Positions 22,020 through 28,359 of a DNA stretch of 34,001 nt are shown here, in pieces. A program made the position numbers and the translations under genes. The stretch covers positions 1 through 34,001 of the forward strand of contig JAQXWB010000070.1 of NCBI GenBank assembly GCA_029225225.1. Reading direction: 5' to 3'. This DNA comes from Bacillota bacterium. Lineage in GTDB: Bacteria > Bacillota > Clostridia > Oscillospirales > Oscillospiraceae. Below the pieces are notes generated by a model, which saw only the letters and a program-made list of their open reading frames with translations, was not told where the DNA came from and searched no databases. Position 1 is the first letter of the stretch. Every line of letters starts with the position of its first letter.

Positions 22020-22626
22020 ACAGTTCACCAAACTCCGCCGTCAAGGTCTGCGGTGCGCTCTCCCCCGTGGCGCAAACCGCCAAATAATACTCCTGCGTGA
22101 TCCACTCGCCGAACAGCCGCAACCCTCCGGGGAGCGCGCAGCCGACGGTATCCAATCCGGTTTTGTTCTCCTTTGTCCAACCGTCGCCTATGGCTTTCAG
22201 CACAGCCTCTTTCCGCGACCACGCCGCGCAGCAGTTCTCCTCCGTGAGCTTTTCCAGATCCGCAGCGCTGAAATAGGGGGCAAAGAAGCGCTTGGGGATG
22301 CTGCGCCTTTGCTGCACATCCACGCCGATGTCGCCCTCGTCGCTCAGGGCACACGCCACATAGTCTCCGCTGTGGGAAAGGCTGAAGCAAAGGCTGTTAT
22401 TCTCAAAAAACGGTTTCCCCTTCTCCGTGCGCCGCACCTCCCGCAGGAGCTTCGGATCATAGCCTTGCCGTATAAGCGCATGGCGCAGCAGCAGCCAGAC
22501 ATAGGCGAGCTGCTTTGCCTTCCGCTTGCTCAGCGCCTGACGCACGCGCGCCTGCCGCTCCGGCGGTAAATGCCTGAGATCCGGCAGTGGTGCCTGCGCA
22601 ATGCAGCAGAGGAAGACCGCTCTCAT
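22012..22626 (-). CDS. Sfp-type 4'-phosphopantetheinyl transferase
   Basis: This 204-residue transferase has the Sfp-family blocks KGKPFF, FSLSHSGDYVACALS, IGVDVQ (Mg2+-binding Asp) and WSRKEAVLKAIGDG (Glu/Lys pair). It moves phosphopantetheine from CoA to the serine of the ACP. Sfp-type enzymes serve secondary pathways, unlike housekeeping AcpS, which supports a specialised product. It overlaps the biotin carrier gene by 4 bp. Confidence 0.93.
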   Translation of the reverse strand: MRAVFLCCIAQAPLPDLRHLPPERQARVRQALSKRKAKQLAYVWLLLRHALIRQGYDPKLLREVRRTEKGKPFFENNSLCFSLSHSGDYVACALSDEGDIGVDVQQRRSIPKRFFAPYFSAADLEKLTEENCCAAWSRKEAVLKAIGDGWTKENKTGLDTVGCALPGGLRLFGEWITQEYYLAVCATGESAPQTLTAEFGELYE

Positions 22627-22985
22627 TGCGCCTCAATTTGGGCAAGCGGCTGTCCCTTCTCCACATGGTCGCCCACTGCAACAAGGAGCTTTGTAACCAC
22701 GCCTGCCGTGTCCGCGCGGAGCTCCAACTCCATCTTCATCGCCTCGCTGACGAAAAGAACATCGTCCTTTTTCACCTGCGCGCCCTCGTGGGTCAGCACC
22801 TTACAGATTGTGCCGGGCATCACGGCGCTGACCGTGTGGAGCTGCTGCTCTGCCCTCTCGATCTCGTCGAAATCCGGCAGCTCATCCACCTCGGTATCCG
22901 CTGCATTCTCCACTCTTTGGATGCTGGCATCGCTGTCAGAAACCTCGACAAAATATCGCTTGCCTTGCACCATAACTGCGTACAT
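22623..22985 (-). CDS. Biotin carboxyl carrier protein (1.3S/GcdC-like)
   Basis: The 120-residue protein has an N-terminal YAVMVQGKRYFVEV segment, an acidic linker (~residues 25-50), and a biotinyl domain with SEAMKMELE (Lys84) flanked by VMPGTI and GDHVEKGQPLAQIE. The form is that of the carrier of sodium-pump decarboxylases and of transcarboxylase, not the longer AccB. It starts directly at the stop of the 5S-type gene and would shuttle CO2 between the two carboxyltransferases encoded upstream. Confidence 0.92.
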   Translation of the reverse strand: MYAVMVQGKRYFVEVSDSDASIQRVENAADTEVDELPDFDEIERAEQQLHTVSAVMPGTICKVLTHEGAQVKKDDVLFVSEAMKMELELRADTAGVVTKLLVAVGDHVEKGQPLAQIEAQ

Positions 22986-24482
22986 TTATGCTTCCCCCTC
23001 TCTATAGATTCCGGAAATTTTGATTTTCTCCACGTCCTTTTTCAGGCGGTATGCCAAGATCGCGGTAAGCAGCGCGACCACATCGCCGTCTGGGAAAACC
23101 TTCTCCAAATGTTTCGGAGGCTCAACTTGTGCAAATTCATAGGTATTCGGATCTTGGGGCTTCTGCCCTTCAAAGAATTCCTTGGCCTGCGTCGGAAACA
23201 GCAGGTAGGACAGCACCTCCTCCATGCTGCGCTCGGGATGCGCCGCCACAGCCTTTTCTATGGCAGGCTCCAACGTCTCGGCATAGCGGCGCGTCGGGAA
23301 TTCCCGCGTCCCCGCGATGCACTCCATCAGCTCCCGATTCACCTCGCCCGGCGGCGTGCCGTATTCCCCGCTGAAATAAGACTTGATCTCGGAAATAACG
23401 GTGGCGTAGCGCTTCCCCGTCATGAGATTGACAATGGCCTGTGTGCCGACCATCTGGCTGATGGGCGTGACCAGCGGCGGATACCCCATGTCTTTGCGTA
23501 CCGCGGGAATCTCCTGCACCAGCTCCTCCATACGGTCTGCCATGTCGTAGTTTTTGATCTGGGACAGCAGATTGGAATACATTCCGCCGGGAATCTGCGT
23601 CGTCAACACGGTGGGATTTGTCACGGTGACCTTGTACGGAATGGCGTTTTGCGCCTGATAGCGCTGCCGAACGGCTTGGAAGTGGGCATCCGCCTCCTTG
23701 ACCCGCTCCATATCCAGTCCATGCTCCTGTCCCAAAGCCTCGATCATCCGTGCAACGACCTCGGTGGAGGGCTGGGAGGTTCCGCCGGAGAAAGCCGTCG
23801 TCGCCGTATCCAGCACATCCACCCCGGCGCGAATGGCGTTGTAGCAGGTCACCGCCGCCATGCCGGTAGTACAGTGGGTATGCAGGATCACGGGGCAATC
23901 TACGCTCTCCTTGAGCGCGGAGATCAGTGCATATGCCGCCTCCGGCTCCAAAAGCCCCGCCATGTCCTTGACGCAGATCGATTGCGCGCCTGCGGAAACA
24001 TAGTCCTTCGCCAGTTGTATGTAATAGGGGATATTGTGAATGGGGCTACAGGTATAGCTCATGGCGCAGGAGGCAAAGCCGCCGGACAGCCGCGTCTCCT
24101 CCAATGCCACTTTGATATTGTTGATGTCGTTCAGGGCATCGAAGATTCGAATGATATCAATGCCGTTTTCCACGGAGCTACGGACAAACTGCCGCACCAC
24201 ATCATCCGGATAGTGCCGATAGCCCAGCAGGCTCTGACCGCGCAGCAGCATTTGCAGCTTGGTGTTGGGCATCTTCTCCCGCACCAGACGCAGCCGCTCC
24301 CACGGATCCTCCTTCAAAAACCGCAGGCAGGCGTCAAAGGTCGCCCCGCCCCAGCACTCGAAAGAGTAGTAGCCTGCCTGATCCATTGTCTCTAACACGG
24401 GGGCAAAATCCTCCCGCCGCATCCGGGTGGCCAGCAGCGATTGATTTGCGTCTCGAATGACGGTCTCGGTGATTCTTACCAT
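22986..24482 (-). CDS. 5S-type carboxyltransferase (pyruvate/oxaloacetate; PycB/OadA-like)
   Basis: This 498-residue TIM-barrel carboxyltransferase begins ITETVIRDANQSLLATRMR (Asp11 is a metal ligand; His is more usual than Asn in RDAHQSL). It has the carbamylated-lysine motif CVKDMAGL (Lys172), metal ligands HTHCTTGMA (His201, His203), and the C-terminal PYKVTVTNPTVLTTQIPGGMYSNL conserved block. It moves CO2 between oxaloacetate/pyruvate and biotin. There is no fused biotin domain; the carrier is the next gene. I chose ATG 24482 over the GTG at 24491. Confidence 0.9.
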   Translation of the reverse strand: MVRITETVIRDANQSLLATRMRREDFAPVLETMDQAGYYSFECWGGATFDACLRFLKEDPWERLRLVREKMPNTKLQMLLRGQSLLGYRHYPDDVVRQFVRSSVENGIDIIRIFDALNDINNIKVALEETRLSGGFASCAMSYTCSPIHNIPYYIQLAKDYVSAGAQSICVKDMAGLLEPEAAYALISALKESVDCPVILHTHCTTGMAAVTCYNAIRAGVDVLDTATTAFSGGTSQPSTEVVARMIEALGQEHGLDMERVKEADAHFQAVRQRYQAQNAIPYKVTVTNPTVLTTQIPGGMYSNLLSQIKNYDMADRMEELVQEIPAVRKDMGYPPLVTPISQMVGTQAIVNLMTGKRYATVISEIKSYFSGEYGTPPGEVNRELMECIAGTREFPTRRYAETLEPAIEKAVAAHPERSMEEVLSYLLFPTQAKEFFEGQKPQDPNTYEFAQVEPPKHLEKVFPDGDVVALLTAILAYRLKKDVEKIKISGIYREGEA

Positions 24483-24496
24483 AGTCTTCACCGCCC

Positions 24497-25978
24497 TTAT
24501 AACGGCAGATTGCCGTGCTTTTTCGGAATATGGCGCATGGGAATCTTCTTCGACAGCGCGGCGATATCGTCCCGCAGTCGGCTGCGAAGCTCCTCCGGCT
24601 GTAACAGCTCGTCCACGAAGCCCTCATGCAGGGCAACCGCCGCGTTCATATAGGTTTGGCAGTAGCGGTCGGTTTCCTGCTTCAAAAATTCGGCACGCTC
24701 CGCCTTGTCCTCCATGGCAGCCAGTCTTTTCTTATAGATCACGGATACCGCCGCCTCCGCGCCCATAACGGCGATCTCCGCCGTGGGCAGAACATAGACC
24801 CGATCAGCGCCCAGATGCGCGCTGCCCATGGCAATGTACGCACCGCCGTAGGCCTTGCGCAGGATCACCGTCAGCTTGATGGTGGTAGCTTCCGTGTAAG
24901 CATACAGCAGCTTCGCGCCGTGGCGCAGTATGCCGTTGTGCTCCTCCTGAATGCCCGGCATATAGCCCGGCGTATCCACCAGCGTGAGAATGGGAATGTT
25001 GAATGCATCGCAGAAGCGGACAAACCGCGCCGCCTTGTCACTGGCATCACAGTTGATGACGCCGCCCTCCGACAGGGGCTGATTTGCCACAATGCCGACG
25101 GTGCGACCGTAGAGCCTGCCAAGCCCCACGACCATAGACTTCGCGTATTCCTCCTGAATTTCCAAAAAGCTGTCCTCGTCCAAAACGGCATCGATGACCT
25201 GCTTGATATCGTAGATTTTCCGCGTCTCCTGCGGAATTTCGACAGGTCTATCCGAGGACGGAGAGACGCTCTCTACGGAAGCGGGGGATTCGTCGCAGGA
25301 GGACGGCAACAGAGACAGCAGCCTGCGTACATTGGAGAAGCAGGTCTTTTCATTGCGATAACAGAAATGCGCCACGCCGGAGGTTGCGCTGTGCACCCGC
25401 GCGCCGCCCAGCTCCTCTTGCGAGAAAGTGCTGCCCGTGACGCTCTTGACCACGTCGGGACCGGTAATAAACATATTGCTGATGGGATCCACCATGAATA
25501 CGAAATCGGACAGGGCGGGAGCGTAGGCAGCGGCACCTGCGCAGGGGCCAAGCACCACGGCGATCTGCGGCACGGAGCCGGATGCCAGAGAGGTCCAATG
25601 CAGCATATCCGCGCAGCCTGCCAAAGCGTTGATCGTCTCATCAATGCGCGCGCCGCCGGAATCGTAGATTCCCACAATGGGGCAACGGCTCTGCACGGCA
25701 CGCTGCAGCGTCAACGCGATCTGCTCTCCGTGACGTCTGCCGATGGTGCCTGCCTTCACCGTAAAATCCTGAGAAAAAACGAACACTCGCCGCCCTCCGA
25801 CAGTCCCATAGCCCGTGATAACGCCGTCATAGGGGACTCCAACCGGTTCGCCCTCCGTATGGCCGTAGTTGCAGACCTGCGAACCGGTCTCACGAAAGCT
25901 GCCGCGATCCAGCAGGAGCTTCACCCGTTCAATTGCGTGATATTTCTTTTTCTTATGCTGTAATTCGACGTTATACAT
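24497..25978 (-). CDS. 12S-type acyl-CoA carboxyltransferase (PccB/MmdA-like)
   Basis: The 493-residue protein has the two crotonase-fold halves of acyl-CoA carboxyltransferase: VFVFSQDFTVKAGTIGRRHGEQI, GIYDSGGARIDE and GPCAGAAAYAPALSDF in the first, and NQPLSEGGVINCDASDKAARFVRFCDAF, TLVDTPGYMPG and KAYGGAYIAM in the second. The last motif distinguishes propionyl/methylmalonyl- and acetyl-CoA type enzymes. It transfers CO2 between biotin and an acyl-CoA, here probably making malonyl-CoA. It is the first gene of the operon. ATG 25978 follows AAGGTGA; the GTG at 25987 is less likely. Confidence 0.92.
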   Translation of the reverse strand: MYNVELQHKKKKYHAIERVKLLLDRGSFRETGSQVCNYGHTEGEPVGVPYDGVITGYGTVGGRRVFVFSQDFTVKAGTIGRRHGEQIALTLQRAVQSRCPIVGIYDSGGARIDETINALAGCADMLHWTSLASGSVPQIAVVLGPCAGAAAYAPALSDFVFMVDPISNMFITGPDVVKSVTGSTFSQEELGGARVHSATSGVAHFCYRNEKTCFSNVRRLLSLLPSSCDESPASVESVSPSSDRPVEIPQETRKIYDIKQVIDAVLDEDSFLEIQEEYAKSMVVGLGRLYGRTVGIVANQPLSEGGVINCDASDKAARFVRFCDAFNIPILTLVDTPGYMPGIQEEHNGILRHGAKLLYAYTEATTIKLTVILRKAYGGAYIAMGSAHLGADRVYVLPTAEIAVMGAEAAVSVIYKKRLAAMEDKAERAEFLKQETDRYCQTYMNAAVALHEGFVDELLQPEELRSRLRDDIAALSKKIPMRHIPKKHGNLPL

Positions 25979-26045
25979 ATATCTCACCTTAAAAATTTAT
26001 AAAATATTCCGCGCTCAAGATGTTGCAATCCCATTATTTCTGTTT

Positions 26046-26074
26046 ATTCTATAATGTCTGTCGATTTTTGTCAA
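26046..26074 (-). promoter_or_regulatory. Promoter of the biosynthetic operon
   Basis: On the minus strand TTGACA (26069-26074) and TAGAAT (26046-26051) are spaced by 17 bp, about 70 bp upstream of the first operon gene. The spacing and -35 are consensus, so basal expression may be substantial. No regulator gene lies in the cluster. Confidence 0.75.
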
Positions 26075-26092
26075 TAAAAATAAAAAAATTCA

Positions 26093-26121
26093 TTTACATT
26101 TTGTTCATAATATATTATACT
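26093..26121 (+). promoter_or_regulatory. Promoter of the PIG-L deacetylase gene
   Basis: TTTACA (26093-26098) and TATACT (26116-26121) are spaced by 17 bp, 37 bp before the start codon, back to back with the operon promoter with a gap under 20 bp. The two could be co-regulated by one protein bound between them. Confidence 0.7.
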
Positions 26122-26157
26122 GGGTGATATATTAAATTCAAGAACGGAGGGAAAAAG

Positions 26158-26850
26158 ATGCGCGTTCCGAGTAATGCCGCGTGGCCGAAGCTTGTCAAAA
26201 AGCCTCGCGGGCGGAATATTGTTGTGCTGGCACCCCACATAGACGATGAGATCATCGGCTGCGGCGGCACACTCTGTAAGCACATTGACAGCGGCGACCG
26301 CGTCAGTGTCATCTACATGACAGACGGCAGCCGTGGGACAAAGGATTTCGCGGCAGATACAGCGCTTTGCCGTCAGCGAAGGGCGGAAGCTGCCGCTTCC
26401 AATCAGATTCTTGGGATTTCTTCCTCCTTTTTCCTTGATTTGGAGGACGGCAGCGAGAAGTCTTGGGACGAGGCTCCGCCGCGGCTGGCGGAGCTTTTGG
26501 GGCAGCTTTCTCCTCAGTTGATTTACCTCCCTCCTTATGATGATCTCCACGCCGACCACCGCAAGACCAACACCCTGCTGCGTCTGGCAGTGCCGGAGTA
26601 CACCGGAAACCTGTGCGTCTATGAGGTTTGGACGCCGATTCAGCCCAATCTTCTGGTAAACATCACCCCGCAGATGGAGCGGAAGCTCTCTGCCATACGC
26701 GCCTGCGGCTCTCAGATTGCTGCCGTACCCTACGACCGGATGATTCTCGGTCTGAACACCTACCGCGCCGCCTTTCTCTTTGCCGCGCAGGCAGAATACG
26801 CCGAAGCTTTCCGTCTGCTCCCTGCGCAGGAGTATTGGCAGGAATTCTGA
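26158..26850 (+). CDS. PIG-L/LmbE family deacetylase
   Basis: This 230-residue zinc-dependent deacetylase has the signature APHIDDEIIGCGG (a variant of AHPDDE, residues ~26-38) and the second metal motif YDDLHADHRKTN. Members remove acetyl from N-acetylglucosamine-type groups in glycolipids, mycothiol, bacillithiol and antibiotics. The ATG follows a strong ACGGAGGGAAAA site. It is divergent from the KS-CLF operon and shares its promoter region, so it probably acts on the sugar put on by the operon's glycosyltransferase. A role outside the cluster is possible. Confidence 0.88.
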   Translation: MRVPSNAAWPKLVKKPRGRNIVVLAPHIDDEIIGCGGTLCKHIDSGDRVSVIYMTDGSRGTKDFAADTALCRQRRAEAAASNQILGISSSFFLDLEDGSEKSWDEAPPRLAELLGQLSPQLIYLPPYDDLHADHRKTNTLLRLAVPEYTGNLCVYEVWTPIQPNLLVNITPQMERKLSAIRACGSQIAAVPYDRMILGLNTYRAAFLFAAQAEYAEAFRLLPAQEYWQEF

Positions 26851-26992
26851 ACCGAAGCCGTATCCCCCCACAGTGCTCCTCCCCATCCGTTACGCCCGTT
26901 CCTCATAAACAGGAAACTTTCCCTCCCTTTATGCAGTTCCGACGCATATATTGGATTGACGGATAATTCGCAGTCCATCAAAGGAGGGCAAT

Positions 26993-27880
26993 ATGCAAAC
27001 CGATCAATATATCGTAAAATCATTGGAGCTTCACCTGTTTTTCGGACGGATCATGAAGGAGCATTCCCTGTTTCTTCGGGCGGGCTTTACACCGGTCAAC
27101 GCCGCATTTTCACGCAGGGCGGAGTTTTTTCGAAGGGAATTCGAACAACTGCTGCGCCGGGCGCTCGCGCTGAGCAACGGCGTTGTCAGTCCGGCGGTGC
27201 TGTGCTCAGGAGAACTGGCAACGGAATTTACGCTGCTCGCGGAGAAGCAGACCGAGGCGTTCACCGGCATTCCGATCGACCGGGCGCTGACCGCCGAGGT
27301 GTTGCGCAGAAGCGAGCAGTGCCGAAAGGTCATCCCCCGCTCGTCACTGCGCTGCGCGGTGCGGCAGCTCAACCGGAGGGCGCTCGAGCTGCTGAACGGC
27401 TTGGTCTCTTTCAAAGAACAAATTTTGGAGAACGTCCTGTGCTGCAGGATGTTCACGGCAAACTACCCCCTGCTGATCGAGCACATTCTGCGGGAGGCAA
27501 AGCTGTACCGTGACTTTGTGGATACGCTCGAACGGGACGGCTGTCTGCGCGATCAGAACATGCGCGAGACGGAGCGTTTTTGGAATCAGATCATGATGGA
27601 GCACGCATTGTTCCTGCGCGGGCTTCTCGACCCCTGCGAGGCGGAGCTGATCCGCGCGGCGGACGGCTTTGCGAAAAGATACGCGGAGCTGCCCGAAAGC
27701 GGCCGAAGCAGGCAGCCGCAGACCTCATCCGCCTTGGAGGAGACGAAAAAATTCCGCGATTTCAAAGCGGCAGGCACGCAGGGCATTGAGCAATGCAAGA
27801 TCCGTTCCGTGATCCTCCCGCTCGTCGCCGACCATGTCCTGCGCGAAGCCAACCACTATATCCGCCTTTTGGAAACCTGA
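26993..27880 (+). CDS. DUF2935 family protein
   Basis: This 295-residue all-helical protein is built of two similar halves. Each has an (F/W)xxIMxEHxLFLRxxxxP motif (residues ~18-35 FGRIMKEHSLFLRAGFTP; ~200-215 WNQIMMEHALFLRGLLDP) and a later HxxREAxxY motif (HILREAKLYRD; HVLREANHYIR). This His/Glu pattern is that of a ferritin-like metal site and is typical of the DUF2935 family of Clostridia and Bacilli. Its function is unknown. It has AAAGGAGGG upstream and stands alone. Confidence 0.88.
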   Translation: MQTDQYIVKSLELHLFFGRIMKEHSLFLRAGFTPVNAAFSRRAEFFRREFEQLLRRALALSNGVVSPAVLCSGELATEFTLLAEKQTEAFTGIPIDRALTAEVLRRSEQCRKVIPRSSLRCAVRQLNRRALELLNGLVSFKEQILENVLCCRMFTANYPLLIEHILREAKLYRDFVDTLERDGCLRDQNMRETERFWNQIMMEHALFLRGLLDPCEAELIRAADGFAKRYAELPESGRSRQPQTSSALEETKKFRDFKAAGTQGIEQCKIRSVILPLVADHVLREANHYIRLLET

Positions 27881-27887
27881 TACTGAA

Positions 27888-27912
27888 TCTTGATGAAAAG
27901 ATTTCATCAAGA
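27888..27912. terminator. Hairpin after the DUF2935 gene
   Basis: TCTTGATGAAA pairs perfectly with TTTCATCAAGA around a 3-nt loop, starting 8 bp after the stop. No T-run follows directly, so termination may be weak. Confidence 0.5.
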
Positions 27913-27940
27913 ATAGGGGCTGTTAAAAAATGATAGTTTT

Positions 27941-28121
27941 GTCATTGCGAGACCCCGAAGGGCTCGTGGCTGCGCAGCCGTTCGCGACGAAGGAGCGTTA
28001 CGGATGCGGCGTACCCCTCGCGGGTGCAATCTCGCAGAACAATTCAATATATCATGATTTTTTCGGCGAATCCGAAACTTTTCTCATTAGATTGCCGCGT
28101 CGCTGCGCTCCTCGCAATGAC
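27941..28121. repeat. Inverted-repeat-bounded intergenic element of the GTCATTGCGAG family
   Basis: The 479-bp stretch 27881-28359 has no gene. An element starts with GTCATTGCGAG (27941-27951) and ends with its exact complement CTCGCAATGAC (28111-28121). Inside are further short palindromes and a TGCAATCTCG module as in the copies at 2609-2646 and 2821-2857. It resembles a non-coding MITE-like unit. Confidence 0.65.
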
Positions 28122-28207
28122 ACATCGGAGGCTTTTTTAGCAGCCCCAAGGTCCCCGCGACTCCTTCGGGGTTTCCCACTGAAAAAGATCGTTTTTTTGA
28201 CCGTCTG

Positions 28208-28238
28208 ACGGCTGCACCCGAGAGGATGCAGCCGTTTT
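28208..28238 (+). terminator. Intrinsic terminator upstream of the Na/Pi transporter
   Basis: ACGGCTGCA (28208-28216) pairs with TGCAGCCGT (28227-28235), followed by TTT. Confidence 0.75.
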
Positions 28239-28254
28239 GTCATATTGTCTCCGT

Positions 28255-28320
28255 TTTACACAGATTTTACAAAAGCTTAACCGGAACTGCGTCGTTTTTG
28301 CAGGGCTTCTACTCTATAAT
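28255..28320 (+). promoter_or_regulatory. Pho-box-like repeat array and -10 of the Na/Pi transporter gene
   Basis: Three hexamers sit at exact 11-bp steps: TTTACA (28255), TTTACA (28266) and TTAACC (28277). This is the layout of PhoP-binding boxes in Firmicutes (TT(A/C/T)A(C/T)A with 5-bp gaps). TATAAT follows at 28315-28320 with no good -35, as expected for an activated promoter. Phosphate-starvation control of the following gene is inferred. Confidence 0.65.
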
Positions 28321-28359
28321 AAAGTTTGTAAAATTCCTGCAAAGGAGATAGAGAAATAT

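Larger units (their letters stand above)
9442..26850. other. Putative biosynthetic gene cluster: KS-CLF type II polyketide/FAS-like operon with divergent deacetylase
   Basis: Seventeen minus-strand genes from 25978 to 9442 are separated by no more than about 23 bp and often overlap, with one clear promoter (26046-26074) and no internal terminator seen. They supply the extender (12S and 5S carboxyltransferases, biotin carrier), activate and load the carrier (PPTase, malonyl transferase, ACP), elongate and process the chain (KS-KS fusion, KR, DH), and release and tailor it (two more hotdog proteins, GcvT-like, FMN-reductase-like, GNAT-like, glycosyltransferase). An ABC-2 pump exports the product. 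A divergent PIG-L deacetylase gene shares the promoter region. Missing are enoyl reductase, FabH, biotin carboxylase and a dedicated regulator. The set fits a highly reducing type II polyketide pathway making an unsaturated glycolipid. The product is inferred. Confidence 0.75.

Noticed and set aside
22587-24395. 602-residue plus-strand open frame antisense to the carboxyltransferase and carrier genes
   Set aside because: The minus strand carries full catalytic motifs over the same DNA; the plus frame shows none.
9442-26850. The operon as the ordinary housekeeping FAS II cluster
   Set aside because: It lacks fabH, fabK/fabI and accC/accA/accD and contains a CLF-like half, Sfp-type PPTase, glycosyltransferase and exporter. 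A whole-genome check for a separate fab operon would settle it.
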